A stretch of DNA of 64,000 bases from Endomychus coccineus. Lineage: Eukaryota; Arthropoda; Insecta; Coleoptera; Endomychidae. The translations under genes and the position numbers were made by a program. Under the pieces are notes generated by a model, which saw only the letters and a program-made list of their open reading frames with translations, ran no database searches and was not told the origin of the DNA. The stretch spans positions 558,001 through 622,000 of the forward strand of contig CAUEHT010000001.1 of assembly GCA_958510875.1 (NCBI GenBank), written 5' to 3'. Shown in pieces: positions 53,647-63,187 of this stretch; within the stretch, counting starts at the first letter, position 1, and the number at the start of each line of letters is the position of its first letter.

Positions 53647-54612
53647 CTACATTACAGTTTTCTGTAATTCCTTTTCGTAAAAACTGCCACTTATTTGATT
53701 TTCATCTAAATCTTTAATGTTGTATGTGATTGGATTAGTATATGCAATTTTATCGATCACAAAAATTTCTCGCCTCCACGTACTTTGATATTTGTTTTGG
53801 AATTCTTCTTTTTTACGAGTTATTCTGACACGATCACCCACAGCGAATCTAGGCTCATCATTTCCAACTACGTACACATAAACTGTATCTGAAAGATGCT
53901 GCTCGTTAGATTTATTCACTTGGACAGGTGTCATTTTAATAGTGTTATGGACATTCAAATAATTGTATTCCTTCAATACAGTTTTTAACATATCAACCCA
54001 TCTGAAATTTTTGTACATCTCAAACTGAATTTTCATCTTGTTATTCATAGTTCTATTGAATCTTTCTACAATAGAAGATTTTTCTTCATTTTCGGTATGA
54101 TACATTTTTATATTGAATAAATTCAGAATTTTTTTGAAATCCTTATTCCTGAATTCTACACCTTTATCACAATGTAGCAAATTGAGTGGAGAATGATGCA
54201 CTTTTTTACACTCGTTTAGAATATCTTTAAAGGCAGTAGCAACCTCATATCCATTTTTCGATCTCAGAGCTCTACTCCAAGCAAATTTAGAAAATGTATC
54301 AATTACGTGAAATAGATATTTAAAGCCATCGTTCTCCTTTTCATATCGAGTCATAACTATCAAATCTGCAGCCCACAAGTCATCTAGACCTGAAGTTACT
54401 ATACGGCGCTTACAAAATTTTCTTACAACCGGTCGATGTAATTCTTCTGCTTCAATTTCCTTGACTCCACCACCTATAAATTGGCTCTTTTTATGCCCAC
54501 AAATTTTACAATTGCATGATATTCGTCGTTTATTTCTTTCTGCACTCACAATGTTAAACGCAATGTTTGGTGTTTTCATTCTACATTTCGTACAATAAAT
54601 CAAATCATGCAT
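53647..54612 (-). CDS. Polinton integrase of element 2
   Basis: 321 codons from an ATG, intact. An N-terminal zinc finger (CTKC ... CNCKICGHK, residues about 8-40) precedes a linker with ELHRPVVRKF and GLDDLWAADL. DDE core: D in HVIDTFSKFAW, D in LLHCDKGVEF, E in SIVERFNRT. The C-terminal SH3-like region ends GSFYEKELQK. Unlike the element 1 integrase it has no chromodomain. It catalyses element insertion. This is the only integrase in the window of Polinton type without a visible break, although the rest of element 2 is damaged. Confidence 0.93.
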   Translation of the reverse strand: MHDLIYCTKCRMKTPNIAFNIVSAERNKRRISCNCKICGHKKSQFIGGGVKEIEAEELHRPVVRKFCKRRIVTSGLDDLWAADLIVMTRYEKENDGFKYLFHVIDTFSKFAWSRALRSKNGYEVATAFKDILNECKKVHHSPLNLLHCDKGVEFRNKDFKKILNLFNIKMYHTENEEKSSIVERFNRTMNNKMKIQFEMYKNFRWVDMLKTVLKEYNYLNVHNTIKMTPVQVNKSNEQHLSDTVYVYVVGNDEPRFAVGDRVRITRKKEEFQNKYQSTWRREIFVIDKIAYTNPITYNIKDLDENQISGSFYEKELQKTVM

Positions 54613-54764
54613 CTTGTGAACGTCATATTATTAGCGTGTTATTATAACAAGTTCAATCCCAATAAATTTGGAAAATGTGATTCATTCTTGTATACCTATA
54701 TTAATATATTATTCTAATAGCGGCTTCTAAGCAAATAGAGTGAGAGGTTTCCGTGGCTCAAAGT

Positions 54765-54830
54765 TACGGGCATTGGGTTGTCACGCGTCAGTCCTCCGTT
54801 CAGATCCCGGCAGCGACAGAAAGTATTTTT
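54765..54830 (+). repeat. tRNA-like sequence, possible SINE head
   Basis: GTGGCTCAAAGTTACGGG resembles an A box and GTTCAGATCCCGG a B box, about 45 bp apart, followed by a T-run. Pairing of an acceptor stem is not seen. Confidence 0.35.
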
Positions 54831-54964
54831 TTCAGTTTCATCATCCCCTTGCAATGAACAGTTTTTGACATATGTGAATGGAAATAAAGTAACACCGACA
54901 AATTGTTAGCCACTAACAGTATTCATTTTGTTGGCGATGTTTAATTAACGAACGAACGTGTCGA

Positions 54965-55111
54965 TGCACCCGAGAAACAATGACAAAGTCGGCTCGATTC
55001 AGAGCACGTTGGTGTCATTGTTTCGAGGGTACATCATGGGGTACAATTACCCTATAGTGCACCCGCGAAAATGGTAAATATCCTCACAATCGCTTGTTTC
55101 GCGGGTGCATC
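54965..55111. repeat. Two short hairpins with GCACCCGCGAAA-type ends
   Basis: 54965-55034: TGCACCCGAGAAACAATGAC paired with GTCATTGTTTCGAGGGTACA. 55059-55111: TGCACCCGCGAAA paired with TTTCGCGGGTGCA. A third member is at 61767-61832. Confidence 0.75.
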
Positions 55112-55134
55112 TAGAGTTATAAAGATGTCCAGTG

Positions 55135-55235
55135 ATGTGCCTGCAAAGACACCGGTGTCCACGCTTGCGCTTACACCGGTGTAAGCGCCAGCGTGGACAC
55201 CGGTGTAAGCGCCAGCGTTGACACCTGTGTGTATA
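55135..55235. repeat. Palindromic ACACCGGTGT tandem repeat
   Basis: Copies of ACACCGGTGTAAGCGCCAGC and GACACCGGTGTCCACGC-type variants, about 30-bp period. Confidence 0.75.
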
Positions 55236-55434
55236 TCGTATTGATAGTGTCTGTAATGAGATCTCATCGTAACGTAGACGATAGTGCAGTGACCGACATC
55301 TGATAAGGCTGTCTGCCCCAAGTGACTCCCTACCTACTCTCACCTATAGCTCGCGCGACAACGCCCTCTCAACGACCTTGTTTACGCTGCTTAACGAGAA
55401 TACGTGCGTTTCGATCTGTGACCTCTCTAGCTAC

Positions 55435-55740
55435 TACGTCTTCAGGGTGACGTTCAACTCATGTTCACGTTAACGTAGATTGTGTTCGCGTTTCGTTGAA
55501 CTAAACGTACAGTACGTTCATGCCGTCTTCAGGGTAACGTTCAACTCATGTTCACGTTAACGTAGATTGTGTTCGCGTTTCGTTGAATCTAACGTACAGT
55601 ACGATCATCGTACTTTCATGCCGTCTTCAGGGGAACGTTTAATTCATGTTCACGTTAACGTAGATTGTGTTCGCGTTGCGTTGAACTCAACGTACAGTAC
55701 GATCATCGTACGTTCTGTTTCCGTTAACTAAAATACGTTC
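55435..55740 (+). repeat. Tandem repeat of about 85-100 bp, three copies
   Basis: Unit: GTCTTCAGGGTGACGTTCAA, CATGTTCACGTTAACGTAGA, TTGTGTTCGCGTTTCGTTGAA, then CGTACAGTACG. Starts near 55437, 55522 and 55622. Confidence 0.85.
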
Positions 55741-55743
55741 GTA

Positions 55744-56337
55744 TTATAATATAATTTCATCAATTTTCTCTTTATATTTATCATTATTTGATTTTTTGGT
55801 CAAATCTATTGAAAGAAATCCATAATCTTTTCTCCAACAATTGCGACACATTGAATAAAACTTAACATATGTCATATCAGAACCGATAATATCTTCATAC
55901 ATTTTTTTAATGTAATGATTATTTTGTTTGAAAACGCAAATAAAATTTAGATTATTCCCAACAACTTTGATATCTACAAGAGTATAGCATTGTGTTAAAT
56001 ATAGACATGATATATTTTTGTGCCTACCTCTTACAAAATATTCTTTTATCTTTTTTTGATTTTCGAGAATACAGTCATCAAAAACTACTAAACTATTAGA
56101 ATTACAATCATCAACTGATATAACACTTTCACAATTATCATGAAAGAATGCGATTTGTTGTCCAAGTTCAATTGAAATATCTTCAAACATTCTTTGCAAT
56201 ATTTTATATGTAGGCTGTTCTAAAGATTTACTGAATATATAAATATTTTGATAAGGAATCCATCGTTTTGTAATTATATTCCAAACTAAAGTTGTTTTGC
56301 CACAGCCACTAGAGCCGACAATGATTGATAAAAATAA
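55744..56337 (-). pseudogene. Packaging ATPase of element 2, N-terminus lost
   Basis: The frame is open from about 56337 to 55744. Walker A GSSGCGKTTL near 56297-56326, then IYIFSKSLEQPTY, Walker B SLVVFDDCI and LYLTQCYT, matching the element 1 ATPase (GPSGCGKTNV, IFLFDDIA, LCQTYS). About 40 residues that precede Walker A in element 1, including the start codon, are missing. The gene abuts the penton gene head to head with overlapping ends, so a deletion has removed both starts and the promoter. Function in a healthy copy is DNA packaging. Confidence 0.85.
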
Positions 56338-57119
56338 ACGGAAATCAAAGTATTGGTAAAATACGATTAGAAAACCCGATACGTTTAAATGAAGACAAAA
56401 CTTATGAAATAGGTTTATTTGCTTTAGCTTATTCGTATTCGGATAACAGTACTGGTAATTCTATCGATATTAAAATGGACTGCACAATCAGTTTTGAGAA
56501 AAAAATGAATAAGCTAGAATTAAAAAGTGGTATCTATTCAATCAACGAATTGAATCAGAAAATCGCTGAATATGTTGCAAAATTGGAATATATATTCTAT
56601 TTAAATATAGGGATGGGTGGTAAAATTATAATTATCAGTGACATAAACTTTTTTATGGATAAAACATTGTGTAAATATTTGGGGTTCAAATTTCGGCAAG
56701 AATTTTTAGAAGACTTGCCTTCACGCAATGATATAATTACAGTTGGTAAAACTGAAATAGTTGGAGATTATCCTGTCAATCAATATCAAAACATAAAAAA
56801 TACTGCTGTTGCAGAATTGCATTGCAATATTATCGAACCTAGCATAACTTCTAATGAGTCGAACCAACATATCCACAGTGAAGAAGAATTGTTATATGTT
56901 TTTAAATATGATACGTCTGGTGAATTTGAGAAACCTCCAGAAATATTGTACGTACCATTGCAGAAGAATATTAAAAGTATTCAAGACATAAGAATTACTA
57001 TGTTAGATAACTCTCAAAATAAATTAATGGGTTTCACAGATTTTACAGTCTATTTACATTTGAGGCAAATTGCTAACGATATCCACAAGTTGGAGACTAA
57101 TCAGATCGTGGCTTTGTAA
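56325..57119 (+). CDS. Penton protein of element 2, start lost
   Basis: 264 codons from a TTG; the true ATG is likely deleted. Family marks: TYEIGLFALAYS near residue 28, SGIYSINELNQKIAEYV near 70, CKYLGF near 115, GDYPVNQYQNI near 142 and the C-terminal FTDFTVYLHLR. It is homologous to 8266-8963 but longer in the second half. Single jelly-roll vertex protein of the virion. No stop within. It opens the plus-strand virion block and lies 36 bp from the GLW gene. Confidence 0.8.
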   Translation: MIKINGNQSIGKIRLENPIRLNEDKTYEIGLFALAYSYSDNSTGNSIDIKMDCTISFEKKMNKLELKSGIYSINELNQKIAEYVAKLEYIFYLNIGMGGKIIIISDINFFMDKTLCKYLGFKFRQEFLEDLPSRNDIITVGKTEIVGDYPVNQYQNIKNTAVAELHCNIIEPSITSNESNQHIHSEEELLYVFKYDTSGEFEKPPEILYVPLQKNIKSIQDIRITMLDNSQNKLMGFTDFTVYLHLRQIANDIHKLETNQIVAL

Positions 57120-57155
57120 GGAACCTACATATAATAAGAGCGAAACATAAAAACA

Positions 57156-58275
57156 ATGGATAGCATGAATATTGATGCAAATGAATTAAAGCGAATCAAA
57201 ACCAATCTTACAAAAAAATTGGGAAAAGCAAGGAACTCTCAAATACCGAATCTCCAAATTGAAAGTAAAGAAAAATTGAATAATTTAGAATCTGAGAATG
57301 AAAAAATATCGGTAGAACATTATAAGCCACATATTACTGTTGAGGCAGCAGCACATCTTGCTGACATTGAAACGAGGAATCGAAAAATATTTAGAGAAAA
57401 AAGAGTGGCAGAGGTCGAAAGTGAGGAGGCCAGAGAGAAAATGTATAAGCCTATAACTTCAGCATTAGAAAAAGTTGAACCAGCCGTAGACAAAGTTACT
57501 CATGGTGTTCATAAAACCGATGAGGGAATTAAAAATCTATTAGCAATTCTCCCTAATAATCCTGAAGGTCTAACGCCTGTTGGTGAAAGAATGTTAAAGC
57601 CGATTCCTCCTACGATTCATATCGGTGTCATTGCCAAGGAATATTTACCTCGAGCACAAGATAAAACGTTCGGCATATGGTATGATGAACAAAATAAAAG
57701 TTACAAACTGGGAAAGGCCGAAATTGCTATAGATAAAAACGATATTTTGATCGGGGATAGAAAATACGAAGGAACTATAGGCTTATGGAGATTGTTAACG
57801 TACGCTAATGCACCCGACAAAAATCTATATTCAAGATCAGACTTTCATAATTATGCAAAAATGTTAATAGACACAGAGTCGATTTATCATAGGAACGATA
57901 AAACTACAAAGAAAGTTAAATCTAGTAAGGGCAGTAAATACAATATTATAATAAAACCTTTGTGGGATAAAATGTTCAGGAAAGACAGAGGGGCGTCAGA
58001 AGATTTTTAAGACGCAGTAGATGGATCAGGATTGAAAAAATATTCTGACAATGAAATAGAATATAAATATATTAGGAACTTGAATGAATTGTTGAACAGA
58101 TTATATTACATTGCTGCGCAAGAACAAGCAGGTAATAACAATTTCTATAATGAAAAAGCAGGGGTTGTTCGTTTTTTCACAGCAGAATTGGAAAAGCTTA
58201 TTGATACTCCAAAAGGCATTGAATATTTGATATCGTTCGTATCACGTCTACCAAAAACCATAGTTTCTTGTTCTG
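57156..58275 (+). pseudogene. GLW-family protein of element 2, one stop
   Basis: ATG 57156; 284 codons to TAA 58008-58010, then the same frame continues with homology to the C-terminal part of the element 1 protein (NELLNRLYYIAAQEQAGN against NELVDRLKLLMASQQAGN). Central marks: KTFGIWYDEQ, GTIGLWRLLTY, SDFHNYAKMLI, NIIIKPLW. The frame then runs without a stop into the PLA2 domain. A TATAATAAG box lies at 57129-57137. The boundary at 58275 is approximate. Confidence 0.72.
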
Positions 58276-58610
58276 GATTATTCAATGACCTCTTGAACAA
58301 ATTACCCTTCGAATCACACGTTCCCGGATATAATTTTTTAGGACCTGGGACCAAGTTAGATGAACGCTTAGCCCGAGGCGATGAACCAATAAACAATTTG
58401 AACGAAGCAGCTTTAGAGCACGACACATTTTACAAACATCGTAAAGATACGAGGGATAGGCACCAAGCAGATGAAATTTTAGAAAAGAAAGCATGGGCTA
58501 GAGTAATGGCTCACGATGACAATTTGGGAGAAAAGGCAGCTGCTTGGGCTACTGCGAATGCTATGAATTTGAAGCGACATCTTGGAATGGGTATCAATTT
58601 GAAATTTTAA
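58275..58610 (+). CDS. PLA2-domain protein of element 2
   Basis: Continuous in frame with the upstream GLW gene and without its own ATG before the domain. Marks: PGYNFLGPGTKLDERLARGD, AALEHDTFY with the HD pair of secreted PLA2, RHQADEIL and KRHLGMGI, matching the element 1 protein through its first half. Then a TAA at 58608-58610. The pX-like half is a separate gene here. Viral PLA2 domains assist endosomal escape. Either a GLW-PLA2 fusion is original in this lineage or an indel joined them. Confidence 0.75.
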   Translation, partial: GLFNDLLNKLPFESHVPGYNFLGPGTKLDERLARGDEPINNLNEAALEHDTFYKHRKDTRDRHQADEILEKKAWARVMAHDDNLGEKAAAWATANAMNLKRHLGMGINLKF

Positions 58611-58612
58611 TA

Positions 58613-58621
58613 TATTATAAG
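58613..58621 (+). promoter_or_regulatory. TATA-like box of the pX-like gene
   Basis: TATTATAAG, 30 bp from its first base to the ATG at 58643. Confidence 0.45.
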
Positions 58622-58642
58622 ATAGAAATCAAGTTTTATAAC

Positions 58643-59093
58643 ATGAGTTCTGACCCTGTGAAAAGAATGCATAAATAAATATAAACTAAACTTGACTACA
58701 AATCAATTGCAAAAAGTTGCTGCGGCTTACAAAAATAAATGTAATGTTGTTTCACAACTGGCATATGAAAATCTCAGAAACGGTTCACACGAAATTGTGT
58801 TATGTCCTGATGATATCGGCAGAGTAGAAAAAGCCTTAAAGGCAAAGAAACGTCTACGCTTAACTTTGACATTCAACAATATTAAAAATATTAAAGAAGG
58901 TGGCTTTCTACCATTGTTATTTGCAGGCCTCGGCGCTTTAGGAGCGTTAACAGGTGGTGCTTCAGCAATTGCAAACACTGTACTGAATAAGAAGAGTAGA
59001 GATAGAGAACTCGCCGAGTTGAAAAGGCATCATCAAGCATTAGAGGGTAAAGGCCTTAAACAGAAGAAACGAAGAAAAATAAAAAAAAAGTAA
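58643..59093 (+). pseudogene. pX-like virion protein of element 2, frameshift near the start
   Basis: ATG 58643 opens a short frame that meets TAA near 58676. The main frame runs 58692 to 59093, so an indel lies at about 58670-58680. The product has a basic helical first half and the hydrophobic segment GGFLPLLFAGLGALGALTGG, then ASAIANTV as in element 1, and a Lys-rich tail. Adenovirus-pX-like and membrane-active proteins of this kind are known from adintoviruses. The last codons AAA AAA AAG TAA include the slippery heptamer leading to the protease frame. Confidence 0.75.
59084..59090 (+). promoter_or_regulatory. Candidate -1 ribosomal frameshift site, element 2
   Basis: A-AAA-AAG in correct phase, directly before the TAA of the pX-like gene. 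A -1 shift enters the protease frame. Confidence 0.55.
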
Positions 59094-59503
59094 ATCCTTT
59101 GACTAATTTTGATATTCTGAATATAGTCGATAAACAGAGCATTCCAAATTTTCGTGGTGTTTTCATGAAAGATGTATTACCAGCAAGTCCAAATGAAAAT
59201 GAATGTGGTATTATCAATCTACAGAACTCTGATCAGAAAGGTAGCCATTGGACGGCTTGGTTCAAGAAAGGAAATCTCAAATATTATTTCGATTCGTACG
59301 GTGACTCAAATCCTCCTGCTGAGTTAGTGACATATCTCGGAAAAAGTAATTTATTCTACAATAGCGACAGAATTCAAAATATAGGTGATCCTCCAGTATG
59401 CGGCCATTTGTGTTTACAAGTACTCAAGCGATTATCGAATAAAGAAGAATACGAGAATATTTTAAGAAATATAGATGTAGCCTCTGCACCAGGAAGAATA
59501 TGA
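59090..59503 (+). CDS. Adenain-like cysteine protease of element 2
   Basis: Marks: IPNFRGVFM, GSHWTAW with catalytic H, YYFDSYGD, PPAELVTYLG, CGHLCLQVL with catalytic C. As in element 1, the conserved N-terminus (NPLTNFDIL) lies upstream of any in-frame ATG: from the previous in-frame stop near 59060 to the IPNFRGVFM region only TTG and CTG exist. The start given is the first codon after a -1 shift. The frame is intact. It ends 48 bp before the capsid ATG. Confidence 0.85.
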   Translation, partial: VNPLTNFDILNIVDKQSIPNFRGVFMKDVLPASPNENECGIINLQNSDQKGSHWTAWFKKGNLKYYFDSYGDSNPPAELVTYLGKSNLFYNSDRIQNIGDPPVCGHLCLQVLKRLSNKEEYENILRNIDVASAPGRI

Positions 59504-59550
59504 AATTCTACCATGATAAGAGAGCCATTATATTTTTGTATAATTATTCG

Positions 59551-60815
59551 ATGGAGACATTCAATAAATACAGAGATAATATCATACGCGCAGAATACCG
59601 TAATGTTTTGCCAGATTCAATATTGAATTTGAACAGTGTCAACAAAAAAACCACCTTTCGTATAGACTACAATGACAACTTCGCGACTAAAAACTTTCAA
59701 TACTACATTTCGGGACAATTCGTACGAAACGATAACGGTCAAGATTATGCCGCCAAGGCAAATATAAAATTAATTGATAACTTCGTTCCACATTTATTCA
59801 CACACATCGAAGTTCGAAAGCATAACAAACTTCTTCAAGAAGTTGAACATCCTGGTTTGTGTAGCACTGTTAAAGGAACAGTGAGTTACTCCTTAGGTTT
59901 TGACGGCCCAACTATGAATTCAGGTTTTCAATCAACATTCCGGGGAGGTGGATCATTTAATACTGTTGGAAACTTGTCAAATTTAGGGCTGGGATTCTTT
60001 AAAGATGTTGCACTACCAATTTACAAAGGAGGATTTGAAATTACCTTCATACGTAACACTAACGACGATGCTTTGTTCAGATGGAAAAACAAGAAGGATG
60101 ACGGTACATTTGATGATACAACTCTACCGGTTGCAGGTAAAATAATCATAAGCGATTTCTAAATTAGAGTTCCCATTATTGATTATGAAGACACTGCTAA
60201 AACTCAATTGATAAATTTAATGAACTTCAAACACTCAGTTCCAAAAACGAGTATGTGCTCAGATTTAAAACTTGGCAGTGCATTTGTCAGAAAAATATAT
60301 TAGGGAGAACTTCGAATTTTGATATAACGAACATTTATCGTAATATAAACAGTCCTCTATTTGGGATGGTCACATTCCAAACCGATAGATCTGGAAATCA
60401 AGAAAAAGATCCTTCTATCTTCGATCACGCAGATGTGAAAAACATCTGGTTTGAAATTAATGGGAAGAGGTATCCTGAAGAACCACTCGATTTGGATTGG
60501 GATAAAGGCAATTTTGCAATAGCTTACGATATGTCGATGGATTTCAAACGCATATTTTATAGAACAAATTATGAAGTACCTTTCGTTTACGCAAACCCAG
60601 ATGAATTCAAAATTGTTAGGTCTGTTTATGTTATAGATCTAACACACCAACCATGGACCAACGGGAAGAGTAACGTTGTACTCCATGTCGACTTTAATAA
60701 AAATATAGATCCACCAACCGCCAACAACGATGGTACACTGTGTTACGTTGTAATGATTTCGAACACGGCTTTCTCATACGACATATTGAACAACACCATT
60801 AAAGAAGAACTATAG
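59551..60815 (+). pseudogene. MCP: Major capsid protein of element 2, stop and frameshift
   Basis: ATG 59551 (METFNKYRDN). Open to TAA 60160-60162, continues in the same frame to about 60215, then an indel shifts it to the frame that ends at 60815. Marks: VLPDSILNLNSV, HIEVRKHNKLL, VPIIDYED, TFQTDRSGNQ, NGKRYPEEP. It is homologous to 6838-8106 over its whole length. Double jelly-roll hexon protein by family. TATA-like runs lie just upstream. AATAAA occurs at about 60889, near 75 bp after the stop. Confidence 0.85.
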
Positions 60816-60939
60816 ATTGCTGAATTGGAATTTGTATTATACATATATAATAATTTAAAGATGAAATGTATTTTTAATTTAGTGAAAAATAAATAAATGT
60901 AAAAAACATTGTGTTTTCATTATTATGAAACACATGATA

Positions 60940-61400
60940 GCCACCTCGGACGTGACAGACGCCATGACACCTCGTTTAAGACCTGCGTGACAGACACCTC
61001 GTTGAAGGAGCATGTGATAGCCACCTCGATGATGTAACACGCCATGACACCTCGTTGACCGCCGAAGGATCACGTGACAAACGCCATGACACCGGAGGAT
61101 CACGTGATAGCTGACATGACACCACGTGTCTAGGACCTCTCTTAGAAACAACCTGTATATACAACATAACACACTCTTTACAAACATCCTGTATATACAT
61201 TCAAACAATAATTACAAACACCGAATGTCAATCGTCAGCACAAACCGAGTAACTCACAATCACTGATAACGCTATCTAGCCGATAACGTTATCTACCCGA
61301 TAACAATAATTACACACATCGCCAGCACAGACCGGAAGTGGAGACCTGATAATTACAAACATCGGAGCACAGACCGGAAGTGACGTCACACTTCCTGGTC
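60940..61400. repeat. Right terminal repeat relic of element 2
   Basis: Several copies of CACGTGACAGACGCCATGACACCTCGT, then CCTGTATATACA repeats and a stretch like the right TIR of element 1 (ACAGACCGGAAGTGGAGACC). The small ORFs within are not credible. Confidence 0.6.
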
Positions 61401-61766
61401 CAAAGCGCGCCCATTGTATCTACTTGCGTGTTTCAGTCCGTCACTATTCGGCGAGGAGCGGACGGTCGGGGCCCGACAATGTCGACCCACGCGGCTCGCA
61501 CGTATTGTAAAATATCGACGAAATGTTAGGAAATGACAATTCTGCGTATCTATTGTATGTCGCATAAATGCGACTTATAATGTGCAAACGTGTACGAAAT
61601 TGTGATATCGGTTATAGCGCAGAAGATACGAGAGCAAAGGATGGTTGGAGAATTATTTTGACGACGATGGAACAGTTCGTTTGCGGGAATTAGCATTCGA
61701 GGTATTGGCCGGAGGAAATGATTCCAATCGAACCTGTGGAATTTTTCGAAAGTGTTCCGTATGGCA

Positions 61767-61832
61767 CCCGCGGAAAAGGAGTAAGGGACATATCCGCCCA
61801 GAGCGGATATGCACCAACTTTCGCGGGTGCCT
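61767..61832. repeat. Third GCACCCGCG-ended hairpin
   Basis: GGCACCCGCGGAAA paired with TTTCGCGGGTGCC; an inner stem ATATCCGC/GCGGATAT. Confidence 0.75.
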
Positions 61833-62163
61833 AATGGGGGCCGGGGTACCCCATCGTGCGCACTCACGTAACAAGTTGCCCCTCTATACATATCATACAT
61901 AAAAAAAGATGTGATAAATATAACTTACGTTTATTGAAATAATAGGATACATTAAATTCTCTTTCATTTATAATTTATTCGTACGCCTCCATCGGAAAGG
62001 TCAAATCGGGACGACAGGTTTAACTGAAAAAAGAATTAAAACATCATTACTTATTTATTTATTTATTTATTTATATAGGGACATGCCAATTTACAAAAAA
62101 CATACATATTTAAGACACAATTTTACGCCACCTTATCTATAATTATAATCAACTAATACTAAG

Positions 62164-62861
62164 TTACAACAAATTAATGTGCCTCATTTGAATTTTGAAT
62201 GAATATGTAGATGTGTCGAATAGATCAATGATTTCACTATTTTTATTTGCCAATTTAACTATCATTGTAATTGGCTCATTTTGGCCATAATTCGTACTGT
62301 TGAGGAACCATGAACAGTTCTGAAATTCTCGTTCTTCTGAGATTTGCATTCAGATTAAAGAGTTCAATTAAATTAGGACAACTTATAGCTCCATTTATAA
62401 CCTTGTGCAGAAATCTCAAGTCTATTTCAGCTCTTCGATGTTCCAAACTTGATAAATTTAAGATGTTCAAAATGTCAGAATATTCATAGTTTCCCCTTTG
62501 ATATCCAAGTTTGAATGCACATGAATTTATTTTGAACTCTCTCAATTCTATTGATATCCGCTTTATAAAACGGACACCATATCATACAATTATATTCAAT
62601 AACTGATCGAACAAGAGAGCAGTATAGTATTTTAGAAGTGTATAGGGAAAATTTGTCTGAAGATCTTGCAATTAAGCCCAATAATTTAGAAACAATATTA
62701 TCAATGTGTGTCTTGAATGTTACTTTGGAATCAAATAATATGCCAAGATCTCGAACACTATCAGCAGTAGGTATCGGGGCACTTGGGGCGGCCAGACAGA
62801 GAGCCTTATCAGATGTAGGCAACCAGTGATACACTCGTGCATGCGCGGTATGCCCAGACAT
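62164..62861 (-). pseudogene. Non-LTR retrotransposon (Jockey/R1-like) RT 3' end
   Basis: Frame 62484-62861 carries RDLGILFDSKVTFKTHID, LGLIARSSDKF and LYCSLVRSVIEYNCMIW, the thumb-side motifs of insect LINE reverse transcriptases. Frame 62276-62545 continues with LSSLEHRRAEIDLRFL. A frameshift lies near 62520, and a third frame (62164-62349) runs to the 3' end. A TTTA microsatellite at about 62060 marks the element tail. The 5' part (endonuclease and palm motifs) is missing, as usual for truncated LINE copies. Confidence 0.85.
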
Positions 62862-62884
62862 GTATCGGTAAGTACTGACCCTGT

Positions 62885-62990
62885 ATTACCGGCCTGGGTA
62901 GACGGTTAGGGTGTGGTCTAGCCTCTAACATCTAGGTGTTACCGGGTAGACGGCCAGGGTGTGGTCTCTGACCGCTAGGGGCCCTTCTGC
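62885..62990 (+). repeat. Short tandem duplication
   Basis: GGTAGACGG(T/C)(T/C)AGGGTGTGGTCT occurs twice about 50 bp apart. Confidence 0.65.
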
Positions 62991-63113
62991 TATGGTTGTA
63001 TGATGGAGACCGAGTAGTGGTAATCAGCCTGTATATACAAGATCGTTCAAGGTAGACAGCAAGCAATATGTGAGGTTAGGGAGAACTTCAATGTAAAGCA
63101 GCATCAAAATATT

Positions 63114-63187
63114 TTTTTCTACACACGGGAATCGAACCCGAGAAATGAAATCCAAAGCCGGCTCCTTAACCGCTCAGCTATGGAGGA
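63114..63187 (-). tRNA. tRNA-like sequence, probably SINE or pseudo-tRNA
   Basis: On the minus strand TAGCTGAGCGGTTA is a good A box and GGGTTCGATTCCCG a perfect T arm with B box, about 40 bp apart. The acceptor stem does not pair (CTCCA against TGTGTAGA), and an A-run follows. A working tRNA is unlikely. Confidence 0.4.

Larger units (their letters stand above)
41560..61400. mobile_element. Polinton element 2, decayed, invaded by retrotransposons
   Basis: Holds a zinc-finger/OTU PolB (+), integrase (-), ATPase (-, partial), penton, GLW protein, PLA2, pX-like protein, protease and capsid (all +). The right flank shares CACATCG.CAGC.AGACC.G and GGAGACC with the TIR of element 1. Ends and target duplication are not defined. 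The gene order and the PolB type differ from element 1, so it is a separate lineage. Confidence 0.88.

Noticed and set aside
63114..63187. Functional tRNA gene
   Set aside because: Internal promoter boxes are good but the acceptor stem does not pair.
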